Assembly: GCA_030630395.1 (NCBI GenBank)
Contig: DAOVNE010000013.1
Location: forward strand, 1-13,059
Direction of reading: 5' to 3'
DNA from: Candidatus Eiseniibacteriota bacterium
Lineage (GTDB): Bacteria > Joyebacterota > Joyebacteria > Joyebacterales > Joyebacteraceae
DNA: 13,059 nt
Shown: positions 8,236 through 13,059 of the stretch, piece after piece
How positions within the stretch are numbered: position 1 is the stretch's first letter
Layout of the letters: each line of letters starts with the position of its first letter
Made by a program: the position numbers and the translations under genes
The notes under the pieces: generated by a model
What the model was told of the DNA's origin: nothing
What the model saw: only the letters and a program-made list of their open reading frames with translations
The model's database searches: none

Positions 8236-8628
8236 TCACGGGAGAATGCGGACCACTGTTCCAATCTTGACCCGCGGCACGAGCCGCTCAAGATCCTCAT
8301 CTCGCATCCTGATGCACCCGCGACTCGCTCTGGTTCCGACAGAATCAGGATCGTCAGTGCCGTGGATGCCTATGCCCTCCCAAGGCGGGCAGTCGAGACG
8401 CAGGAAGTGGGGACCGTAGGAACGGACACCCTCGTGCTCCCACTCACTCGACTCCTCGATGGAGACGATTCTGAACTCTCCCTCGGGGGTCCTGCTGTCG
8501 CCCTCGGAGATCTTGTCCCCGCCGTCCGGATTGAGACCTATGGCTATCCGGAAGGTCTCGGTACCGTCTTCACAGACGAGTTCCAGACTGAAGATCGACT
8601 TCCTTACTATGATTCTCGTCGCCGCCAT
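8236..8628 (-). CDS. Small L,D-transpeptidase (YkuD domain)
   Basis: ATG 8628 shares its A and T with the TGA stop of the preceding miniprotein (TGATG). No Shine-Dalgarno site is visible, so translation is probably coupled to that gene. The 130-residue product is essentially one YkuD domain. It contains HGT at 89-91, the spacer DDPDSVG, and the catalytic SRGCIRM with nucleophile C105, plus the common ending of a beta strand (GTVVRIL). Family members cross-link or remodel peptidoglycan, or attach proteins to it, in the periplasm. No signal peptide or membrane segment is present at its N-terminus, which is odd for this role. A signal might be lost, export may use another route, or the upstream membrane miniprotein may work with it. 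It ends in TGA. Confidence 0.9.
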   Translation of the reverse strand: MAATRIIVRKSIFSLELVCEDGTETFRIAIGLNPDGGDKISEGDSRTPEGEFRIVSIEESSEWEHEGVRSYGPHFLRLDCPPWEGIGIHGTDDPDSVGTRASRGCIRMRDEDLERLVPRVKIGTVVRILP

Positions 8629-8798
8629 CAGTCGGGAGTCTCGCCATCATCAGGAGATTCCTTGACCTCGGCCCGCTCCGCAGGCCCGCATCCCGGGCGC
8701 ATTCACGTTGACACGCCCATCTTGGGTAGAACGACGAGCTGTATGATGAGCCACGCACCCAGAATGATCAGTGGAAGCCCGATTTCGTCGAGTTTCAA
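8628..8798 (-). CDS. 56-residue single-pass membrane miniprotein, probable selenoprotein (Sec32)
   Basis: TTG 8798 is 7 nt after AGGAG. The frame reads MKLDEIGLPLIILGAWL, one hydrophobic helix to about residue 25, then LPKMGVST, an in-frame TGA at 8705-8703 (codon 32), then MRPGCGPAERAEVKE and an acidic tail to a second TGA at 8630-8628. Reading through adds 24 residues and brings the frame exactly to the start of the next gene (TGATG overlap), a normal operon junction. Stopping at the first TGA would leave 75 unexplained bases. A SECIS-like hairpin follows the TGA at the right distance. Sec32 and C37 form a U-x4-C pair next to the membrane. It follows a TlpA-like lipoprotein and thioredoxin in the same operon, which fits a membrane-bound redox role. 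I cannot assign a family with confidence. It is too short and too interrupted for normal gene calling. Confidence 0.8.
8670..8705 (-). promoter_or_regulatory. Sec codon UGA plus candidate bacterial SECIS hairpin 2
   Basis: UGA at 8705-8703. GGCCUGC (8686-8680) pairs with GCGGGCC (8676-8670) around the triloop GGA (8679-8677): seven continuous pairs, one of them U-G. The loop begins 23 nt after the UGA, close to the spacing in E. coli fdhF, and its first two bases are G. It fits the bacterial SECIS model better than hairpin 1. Confidence 0.75.
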
Positions 8799-8826
8799 GC
8801 GTAGTCTCCTCTGCCGATCTGCCTCA

Positions 8827-8954
8827 CCGCTTCCCTACCCAGGCACCAGCACCATCTGCGTTTCCCAAGCCAGGCGCCAGCCGCACCATCTGCGTTTCCC
8901 GAGCTTAGACGCCAGCGCCATCTGCGTTTCCCGATCTAGGCGCCAGCGACATCT
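8827..8954. repeat. Four tandem 31-34 bp repeats spanning the 3' end of the TlpA-like lipoprotein gene
   Basis: On the minus strand the units are 8954-8924, 8923-8892, 8891-8858 and 8857-8827. Each starts AGATG(G/T), contains GCTGG(C/T)G(C/T)CT and ends GGGAAACGC; the last unit is the most diverged. The first unit encodes the last residues (DVAGA) and TAG stop of the lipoprotein, so the array looks like repeated duplication of the gene end. It fills most of the gap before the miniprotein. Confidence 0.85.
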
Positions 8955-9541
8955 ATCGAGAGAGCGTTTACGATCTCTGACGTGAGCTCCGGGACCATCT
9001 CCATTGCGAAACCGACGTGCTTCGCGACGATGCGCCCGTCCCTGCCGATGATGAACGTGGTCGGGATCCCTGTCACCTTGTAAGCCTCGCTCACCGCGCG
9101 GCCACCGACGAGAATCGGATACGTGATGCTGTACTTCTCGACGAACGGGACAAGATCCGGAGCGCCACCCCTATCGAGACCGACACCGAGTATGACAAGA
9201 CCCTCGTCCCTATACTGACTGTAGAGATCGATCAGTACCGGGATCTCATCGCGACACGGCGGACACCAGGTAGCCCAGAGATCGACTACGACGACGCTGC
9301 CTCTGAAGTCTCCCAGCGCCACGTTGTTTCCATCGAGATCAGTAAGCGTGAACGTGGGAGGATACTGCCCAACCTCGATCCCCGTCTCGGATCCCCCTTC
9401 ACTGGAGGCGGTGTCGGTGGACATCGCGTCGGTACCGCCGACCTGCGTCGCATCTTCACCCTGACCGCCGCAACCGCCGAGCACCAGCAAGCCAACGAGC
9501 GCGGATACAATCATAAGAGATAGAAAAGTGCGCGATCTCAT
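8936..9541 (-). CDS. TlpA-like thioredoxin lipoprotein (CPPC)
   Basis: ATG 9541 is preceded by GGGGGA at 7 nt and begins a textbook lipoprotein signal, MRSRTFLSLMIVSALVGLL to LGGC, with lipidated C24. An in-frame ATG at 9571 also has a GAGG nearby but would add an acidic N-terminus before the signal. From 9541 the protein is 201 residues. A Ser/Gly/Glu/Asp-rich linker (about 25-58) leads to an AhpC/TSA-Redoxin fold with VVVDLWATWCPPC (C93/C96) and the cis-Pro loop TGIPTTF. This is a TlpA/ResA-type membrane-anchored thiol-disulfide reductase outside the cytoplasm. It lies between cytoplasmic-type thioredoxin and the Sec miniprotein. Its last codons are part of a tandem repeat array. Confidence 0.92.
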   Translation of the reverse strand: MRSRTFLSLMIVSALVGLLVLGGCGGQGEDATQVGGTDAMSTDTASSEGGSETGIEVGQYPPTFTLTDLDGNNVALGDFRGSVVVVDLWATWCPPCRDEIPVLIDLYSQYRDEGLVILGVGLDRGGAPDLVPFVEKYSITYPILVGGRAVSEAYKVTGIPTTFIIGRDGRIVAKHVGFAMEMVPELTSEIVNALSIDVAGA

Positions 9542-9662
9542 TTGTGTTTCCCCCACCGGGTCCGCCGGCATTTCAGCCTCGCATGCTCCGGTCTCTGTTC
9601 ATGTGTCTGCCGTAGCAGGGTTCGTCTGTGACTCCCCGCATTATCCTGCTGCCGGACAACCC

Positions 9663-9992
9663 CTAGAGCAGCCCGTCGATCTTCTCCTGGATGCTCTCCT
9701 TCATTGCTGCGCCGACGATCATGTCGACCGGCTCACCGTTCTTGAAGAAGAGAAGGGACGGGATTCCACGAATGCCGTACTGCTGCGCGAGCGGCTGATT
9801 GTCGTCGACGTTGACCTTCGCCACCTTCACTTTGCCGGCGTTGTCGTTCGCGATCGCCTCGACGACCGGCCCCACGACCCTGCACGGCGCACACCACGGC
9901 GCCCAGAAGTCAACGAGTGCGAGCCCCTCGTACTTTATGATCTCCGAATCGAAATTCTCTTCCGTTGCTGTGAGTAGATTCTCTGCTGGCAT
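9663..9992 (-). CDS. trxA: Thioredoxin
   Basis: ATG 9992 is preceded by GGGGAG. An upstream in-frame start at 10061 would add 23 residues unlike any thioredoxin. The product is 109 residues, the usual thioredoxin length, with no signal peptide, so it should be cytoplasmic. It has the standard order: NFDSEI, LALVDFWAPWCAPC with C34/C37, KVAKVNVDDN, and the cis-Pro loop RGIPSLLFFKNGE (P78). The active site is WCAPC rather than the commoner WCGPC. It reduces disulfides of partner proteins using thioredoxin reductase, which is not in the window. It sits between an ArsR-type regulator gene and the TlpA-like lipoprotein gene, apparently in one operon. Confidence 0.95.
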   Translation of the reverse strand: MPAENLLTATEENFDSEIIKYEGLALVDFWAPWCAPCRVVGPVVEAIANDNAGKVKVAKVNVDDNQPLAQQYGIRGIPSLLFFKNGEPVDMIVGAAMKESIQEKIDGLL

Positions 9993-10108
9993 TCCTTCTC
10001 CCCTTTCACGTGACGTTACCGATACAGTTCGGCACACTGGAACTCTTACTTCGACTCTCAATCCGATGCAGTCAATGACTTCAGGGTTCCGTATTAACCG
10101 CTCTCCAC

Positions 10109-10453
10109 CTACTTCGTTTCAGGCCGCTCAAGGGCCAGCTGGGCTATCTCCACTGCCCTGCCTTCCATCAGACGGTAGCAGACCAGATGTCCTCGGCGCT
10201 CTGACTCGATGAGCCCTCCGTACTTGAGCCGTCGCAAATGCTGCGAGACCGACGGCTGCGACACCCCGAGAAGCTTCTCAAGGCGCTTCACACAAAGTTC
10301 GCCCGAACTCAGGAGTTCAATAATCCTGAGCCGAACCGGGTGAGCGAGAGTTTTCAGAAGCTCGGAGGCGATGTCGAAATCCGCATCAGCCGGGATTCTC
10401 CTAGGAGTGACTCGGCCGTCTCCTCGTCCTGTGCTACCTTTCTCCGCACTCAT
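10109..10453 (-). CDS. ArsR-family winged-helix repressor
   Basis: ATG 10453 has GGAG 6 nt upstream. The product is 114 residues. After a polar 25-residue N-terminus comes the ArsR fold: LLKTLAHPVRLRIIELL, GELCVKRLEKLLG, recognition helix SQPSVSQHLRRLK (about 65-77), then the wing GLIESERRGHLVCYRL. It lacks the CxC metal box of classic ArsR/SmtB (ELCVC), having a single Cys there (C54) and another in the wing strand (C92). A thiol-based signal is therefore as plausible as a metal. It is the first gene of the thioredoxin/TlpA/Sec miniprotein operon and probably represses its own promoter; a 12-bp palindrome lies in the leader. Confidence 0.92.
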   Translation of the reverse strand: MSAEKGSTGRGDGRVTPRRIPADADFDIASELLKTLAHPVRLRIIELLSSGELCVKRLEKLLGVSQPSVSQHLRRLKYGGLIESERRGHLVCYRLMEGRAVEIAQLALERPETK

Positions 10454-10473
10454 GTCTCACTCCAATAGATCTC

Positions 10474-10485
10474 TGTTCGTGAACA
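10474..10485. promoter_or_regulatory. Candidate operator palindrome in the arsR-type gene leader
   Basis: TGTTC-AC-GAACA on the minus strand (TGTTC-GT-GAACA on plus) is a perfect 5-bp inverted repeat with a 2-nt spacer. It lies about 11-22 nt after the predicted transcription start and upstream of the ribosome binding site, a common place for an autorepressor site. Confidence 0.4.
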
Positions 10486-10502
10486 TGCAAATGTGCTTAT
10501 AT

Positions 10503-10531
10503 TATATAGTCTGCATCACCGCCCGTGTCAA
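10503..10531 (-). promoter_or_regulatory. Sigma-70 type promoter of the ArsR/thioredoxin/TlpA/Sec miniprotein operon
   Basis: On the minus strand TTGACA (10531-10526), a 17-nt spacer and TATATA (10508-10503); an overlapping TATAAT (10506-10501) gives a 19-nt spacer. The run TATATAATATAAG is strikingly AT-rich for this region. The leader to ATG 10453 is about 43 nt. Confidence 0.82.
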
Positions 10532-10614
10532 GCGGGGAATCGCTGGGACGGCAACCCCCCTGTCTAGGGCAACATCCAGCTGTAAAAACGACCCGCGCAT
10601 CCGCCCCACACAGG

Positions 10615-10644
10615 AAAGCGCCCCCGCGTGTCGCGAGAGCGCCT
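10615..10644 (-). terminator. Rho-independent-like terminator after the DUF2914 lipoprotein gene
   Basis: On the minus strand AGGCGCTCTCGCG pairs with CGCGGGGGCGCTT across the loop ACA: 13 pairs including three G-U, followed by T and CC. It lies 31 bp past the lipoprotein stop and before the next promoter. Confidence 0.75.
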
Positions 10645-10675
10645 GTCAAGGAGTGCTGCTGTTCTTCGGGTGCTT

Positions 10676-11386
10676 CTATTCTATAGAGAAGCTGAGCCGC
10701 TCGAGAAGGAAGCCGTCCCGGTCGACAATGTCAACGTGCCACTCCCCTCGCCATTCATCGAGGACTTTCTTCTTGCTCCACGTGCGCCAGCGGCTGCTCT
10801 TGACCTCCAGCGGAACCTGGCCCATGTTGCGATCGCCCCAGTACCAGACGTGAAAGACCGAATCGGGTTCTGCGGCTCCGCCAATCTCACTGAAGCAACA
10901 GAGCCGACCGACGCCGTCCCCCTCGGGAAGAAAGCTCCTCCCGGCCTCAGTCGGTTCACTCTGCTCTATACCCTTACAGATGTAGGCGCGGATCACTGTG
11001 AGTCCCGACGGCGAGACCTGTACGGGCTCCTCCCTGGGAATGTCCGGCTGACGTGGAGTCTCTTGCTCTGTGGGAGTCATCTCGAGTGGCAGGGGCTCGC
11101 CACCCGGCGCGTCGACCATACTCTCAGGATCGTCGGACGCGTCCGTTGTGCCTTCAGGATCGTGGGACTCGTCGATCGTCTGCCCGGACGCCTCGGCCAC
11201 CGCATCTTCGGAGACGTCGATTGCCGCATCAACGGCCGTGCTCATATCAGTGCCGCTGGAATCGGATGATCCGGAAACTTCGGCAGTGGAGGCGTCTCTG
11301 GACGCATCCTCGCCGCGCTCTCCCGAACACCCTGCTGCAAGGATGATCGCAGCTGCGAGGCAGACTATGAGAATCGCTCTGGTCAT
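10676..11386 (-). CDS. Lipoprotein with C-terminal DUF2914 domain
   Basis: I chose ATG 11386; GTG 11395 is in frame 9 bp upstream, and both follow a G-run (GGGGGGTGGGA). The 236-residue product begins MTRAILIVCLAAAIILAAGC, a clear lipoprotein signal with C20. Residues about 21-122 are a low-complexity Ser/Asp/Ala/Glu/Pro-rich linker. The C-terminal part (about 125-236) matches DUF2914: YICKGIE, a VFHVWYWGDRNMGQVPLEV strand pair, SSRWRTWSKK, then GEWHVDIVDRDGFLLERLSFSIE. The function of DUF2914 is not known; it often occurs as the last domain of exported proteins. CC at LCCFSEI is unusual. It is a single-gene unit between its own promoter and terminator. Confidence 0.85.
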   Translation of the reverse strand: MTRAILIVCLAAAIILAAGCSGERGEDASRDASTAEVSGSSDSSGTDMSTAVDAAIDVSEDAVAEASGQTIDESHDPEGTTDASDDPESMVDAPGGEPLPLEMTPTEQETPRQPDIPREEPVQVSPSGLTVIRAYICKGIEQSEPTEAGRSFLPEGDGVGRLCCFSEIGGAAEPDSVFHVWYWGDRNMGQVPLEVKSSRWRTWSKKKVLDEWRGEWHVDIVDRDGFLLERLSFSIE

Positions 11387-11455
11387 GAATCCCACCCCCC
11401 AGTCGCCGATCGTACGACGACATCATCGAGACACATCTCTAAGGAGAGCTGTGCC

Positions 11456-11485
11456 AGCCTAGTCCTCCCCCGCTCAGACTGTCAA
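11456..11485 (-). promoter_or_regulatory. Probable sigma-70 type promoter of the DUF2914 lipoprotein gene
   Basis: On the minus strand a perfect TTGACA (11485-11480), an 18-nt spacer and a weaker TAGGCT (11461-11456). The leader would be about 60 nt. The -35 box begins 10 bp after the cysE stop; no convincing cysE terminator is seen between them. Confidence 0.55.
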
Positions 11486-11494
11486 GAGGTCTTC

Positions 11495-12118
11495 TTAGAC
11501 CCCACGGCCCTCAAGTTCCTGAAGCCTCTTCTCAATGAGAGTAAGCCTGCTGACAATGGGATCCGGGATCGCACCGTGCGCCAGAGGGGCGTCGAGGACC
11601 TTCTTGCCGTTCCCTCTCACAATTCTGGCCGGCACACCAACAACTGTGCAATCGTCCGGCACGGGCTTGACCACGACGGAGCCTGCGCCGATGCGGACAT
11701 CATTGCCGATCACGATATCCCCGAGCACTCGTGCCCCACACCCGATCACGACATCGCTCCCGATGGTGGGGTGGCGCTTGCCGGTCTCCTTGCCTGTACC
11801 ACCAAGCGTCACGCCCTGGTAGAGAGTCACGTTGTCGCCAATCACGGTCGTCTCTCCGATGACGACTCCCATGCCGTGATCGATGAAGAAACGACGACCG
11901 ATCTCAGCACCGGGGTGGATCTCAATACCAGTGACGAATCGCACAATCTGTGATATGAGCCTCGGCACGAAGGGGATCCCCTGCTTCCAGAGCCAATGGC
12001 TCGCACGGTAAGCCAGAGTCGCGTGGAACCCCGAGTACGTCAGCACTATCTCGAAAACGCCCGAGACGCCTCTGGCCGCCGGATCCCTTGCCATCGCAGC
12101 TCTAATGAGGTCTATCAC
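11495..12118 (-). CDS. cysE: Serine O-acetyltransferase
   Basis: GTG 12118 has AGGAG 7 nt upstream. The product is 207 residues, the short EpsC/CysE form with a reduced N-terminal helical region (E. coli CysE is about 270). It has DPAAR at 12-16, HPGAEIG, the catalytic [13 protein letters not shown] (D80/H81), [25 protein letters not shown] (H116), and left-handed beta-helix hexapeptide repeats ending [11 protein letters not shown]. It makes O-acetylserine from serine and acetyl-CoA, the first step to cysteine, in the cytoplasm. A C-terminal coiled-coil-like tail ([15 protein letters not shown]) follows. It diverges from gltX; in other bacteria the two genes are often neighbours. A sigma-54-like site lies about 180 bp upstream. 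Confidence 0.95.
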   Translation of the reverse strand: MIDLIRAAMARDPAARGVSGVFEIVLTYSGFHATLAYRASHWLWKQGIPFVPRLISQIVRFVTGIEIHPGAEIGRRFFIDHGMGVVIGETTVIGDNVTLYQGVTLGGTGKETGKRHPTIGSDVVIGCGARVLGDIVIGNDVRIGAGSVVVKPVPDDCTVVGVPARIVRGNGKKVLDAPLAHGAIPDPIVSRLTLIEKRLQELEGRGV

Positions 12119-12210
12119 TACTCCACTCCTCGCGATCCCGAGGTCGCGCTTGGCCCAAGCCCTCGCATAGAGGACGTGCCGCCGGAACGCACGTCCCCGT
12201 TGGTGTGGAC

Positions 12211-12247
12211 GCGCGCCGTTGGCGCGTAGGCGCGCCGTTGGCGCGTA
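12211..12247. repeat. Two tandem 19-bp palindromic repeats
   Basis: GCGCGCCGTTGGCGCGTA occurs at 12211-12228 and 12230-12247 without mismatch. Each copy contains CGCGCC-GTT-GGCGCG, a 6-bp inverted repeat, so each can form a hairpin on either strand. Confidence 0.85.
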
Positions 12248-12296
12248 CGCACGCCGGCCGGCTGTGCCGGTCCTGGCTCAAACGTGAGCTATAAGG

Positions 12297-12311
12297 GCAA
12301 GGACCGTGCCA
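12297..12311 (-). promoter_or_regulatory. Sigma-54-like -24/-12 promoter facing cysE
   Basis: On the minus strand TGGCACGGTCCTTGC matches TGGCAC-N5-TTGC at every fixed position. Transcription would begin near 12286, leaving a leader of about 167 nt before the cysE GTG. No sigma-70 promoter for cysE is obvious in this gap. No enhancer-binding protein gene is in the window. Confidence 0.45.
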
Positions 12312-12355
12312 GCCGCGCTTCCCGGAGGCCGCGGATTCCTCCTTGTACCTCCATC

Positions 12356-12385
12356 TTGACACCACGGCTCATACGCTGCTATAGT
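12356..12385 (+). promoter_or_regulatory. Sigma-70 type promoter of gltX
   Basis: TTGACA (12356-12361), an 18-nt spacer and TATAGT (12380-12385). The predicted start is near 12392, giving a leader of about 60 nt. Confidence 0.78.
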
Positions 12386-12399
12386 CCTCCATCAGCATC

Positions 12400-12427
12400 G
12401 GGCCTCTTCCTGCGAGGCCTGTTTCTT
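12400..12427 (+). promoter_or_regulatory. Leader hairpin before gltX (attenuator-like)
   Basis: GGCCTC (12401-12406) pairs with GAGGCC (12414-12419) around a 7-nt loop, with one more G-U pair outside, followed by TGTTTCTT. It starts within about 10 nt of the predicted transcript end, so it may protect the 5' end or act as a weak attenuator. Confidence 0.4.
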
Positions 12428-12450
12428 CATCAAGCGACGGGTGGGTCCAT

Positions 12451-13059
12451 ATGAGCCAGACAAGAGTCAGATTCGCTCCAAGCCCGACGGGGTACCTGCA
12501 CATGGGGGGCGCCCGCACGGCTCTGTTCAACTGGCTTCTGGCGAAGCACACTGGCGGCCGGTTCGTCCTCAGGATCGAGGACACTGACAGAAAGCGGTCG
12601 ACGACAGAGTTCCTTGACGCAATCCTCGAGGATCACAGATGGCTTGGACTCGCCTGGGATGAGGGTCCTGAGATCGGCGGGGACGCCGGTCCCTACTTCC
12701 AGTCGGAGCGGGCGGACACCTACGCCCCGCTCGTCAAGAAGCTCCTCAATGAGGGCTCTGCGTACAGGTGTTTCTGCTCTCCAGATGAACTCGAAGACCG
12801 CAAGAGCAGGTCGTCGCAGGAAGGACGCGACTGGAAGTACGATAGACTCTGTGCTGCACTCTCCAGAGAGCAGTTGGCGGAGTATGAGGAGGAGGGTCGT
12901 CCTTCCGTCGTTCGGTTCAGGATCCCCGACGGCAAGACGAGCTTCGATGACATGGTGCTGGGTCCTGTCGAAGTGGACAATCAGGAACTGGACGATCTGG
13001 TGATCGCGCGCTCGGATGGGACGCCCACCTACAACTTCGTCGTGGTGGTGGACGACAGC
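12451..13059 (+). CDS. gltX: Glutamyl-tRNA synthetase, N-terminal part, cut by window edge
   Basis: ATG 12451 follows GGGTGGG. The 203 visible codons have no stop. The class-I synthetase signature is APSPTGYLHMGGARTALFNW, where HMGG replaces the usual HIGG/HLGG form of the HIGH motif. RIEDTDRKRS, FQSERADTY, the putative zinc site CFC with a later Cys in YDRLC, VVRFRIP, DLVIARSDGTPTYNFVVVVDD and the Rossmann-fold order all match bacterial GluRS/GluQRS. The protein charges tRNA-Glu (or also tRNA-Gln in organisms lacking GlnRS) in the cytoplasm. The KMSKS motif and anticodon-binding domain are beyond the edge, so gltX against a truncated homologue rests on length not seen here. It has its own promoter, divergent from cysE. 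Confidence 0.95.
   Translation, partial: MSQTRVRFAPSPTGYLHMGGARTALFNWLLAKHTGGRFVLRIEDTDRKRSTTEFLDAILEDHRWLGLAWDEGPEIGGDAGPYFQSERADTYAPLVKKLLNEGSAYRCFCSPDELEDRKSRSSQEGRDWKYDRLCAALSREQLAEYEEEGRPSVVRFRIPDGKTSFDDMVLGPVEVDNQELDDLVIARSDGTPTYNFVVVVDDS

Larger units (their letters stand above)
12119..12450. other. cysE-gltX divergent intergenic region
   Basis: No gene was recognised in these 332 bases. From left to right it holds the cysE ribosome binding site, an 8-bp inverted repeat GGACGTGC...GCACGTCC (12172-12196, 9-nt loop), a pair of 19-bp palindromic tandem repeats, GC-rich short palindromes (12251-12270), an inverted repeat GCTCA-AACG-TGAGC near 12276-12289, a sigma-54-like site facing cysE, the gltX promoter, and a leader hairpin. 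Confidence 0.7.

Noticed and set aside
8236..8238. Readthrough of the L,D-transpeptidase TGA as a third Sec codon
   Set aside because: The domain ends at its normal place (GTVVRILP), and the next bases enter the terminator hairpin with a stop soon after.
7351..8645. GAGTCTCGCC shared by the 7351 hairpin and 8636-8645
   Set aside because: The second copy is inside miniprotein coding sequence without an inverted partner; a 10-base match is compatible with chance.
3947..8705. Genome-wide reassignment of TGA to Trp or Gly
   Set aside because: Trp and Gly are written with TGG and GGN throughout, only two in-frame TGA codons occur, and the transpeptidase and miniprotein end at TGA as stop.
8074..8985. 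A 303-residue plus-strand open frame
   Set aside because: It is antisense to the L,D-transpeptidase, the miniprotein and the repeat array, and its product is low-complexity, Ser/Arg-rich and without any domain.
9993..10061. N-terminal extension of thioredoxin by 23 residues
   Set aside because: The extension resembles no thioredoxin, and the ATG at 9992 has a good GGGGAG site and gives the normal length.
12102..12365. Small minus-strand frame of 87 residues in the cysE-gltX gap
   Set aside because: It is Arg/Pro/Ala-rich, spans the palindromes and both promoter elements, and has no ribosome binding site or recognisable motif.

Overview
The window looks like a chromosomal piece of a GC-rich, Gram-negative-type bacterium from the FCB/Eisenbacteria/Krumholzibacteriota neighbourhood. 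That placement is inferred from a C-terminal FlgD/type-A sorting-like domain (NMPNPFNP...GVYFAKL...MALLK), Omp28-type proteins, a DUF6029-like outer-membrane barrel and lipoproteins. All genes are on the minus strand except gltX at the right edge. No tRNA, rRNA, CRISPR array or insertion sequence was seen.

Layout along the minus-strand direction of transcription. (1) Right edge: cysE (minus) diverges from gltX (plus, cut by the window end). The 332-base gap holds a gltX promoter, palindromic tandem repeats and a sigma-54-like site facing cysE. (2) A DUF2914 lipoprotein gene ends in a long hairpin terminator. (3) A redox operon starts from a strong promoter near 10503-10531: an ArsR-type regulator, thioredoxin (WCAPC), a TlpA-like lipoprotein (WCPPC), a 56-residue membrane miniprotein with an in-frame TGA, and a small L,D-transpeptidase whose ATG overlaps the miniprotein stop. 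(4) A deoxynucleoside kinase gene has its own promoter and terminator. (5) A second envelope/redox operon starts from a promoter at 7321-7350: a periplasmic TlpA-like protein, a DUF6029-like barrel, an Omp28-like lipoprotein with PKD and CxxC, an Omp28-like secreted protein interrupted by an in-frame TGA, and an M14 zinc carboxypeptidase that runs off the left edge.

The main result is two probable selenoprotein genes that ordinary ORF calling truncates or misses. In the Omp28-like gene the TGA (codon 39) sits exactly where its Cys-containing neighbour has the first Cys of CxxC, giving UGYC. In the 56-residue gene the TGA (codon 32) is followed by MRPGC, and the readthrough frame ends in a TGATG overlap with the next gene. 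In both cases a stem-loop with G in the first two loop positions lies 18 and 23 nt after the UGA, as expected for a bacterial SECIS element. Both genes sit beside thioredoxin-fold proteins, so the likely theme is extracytoplasmic thiol/selenol chemistry. The Sec assignment is inferred from sequence alone; no Sec machinery (selA, selB, selC, selD) lies in the window.
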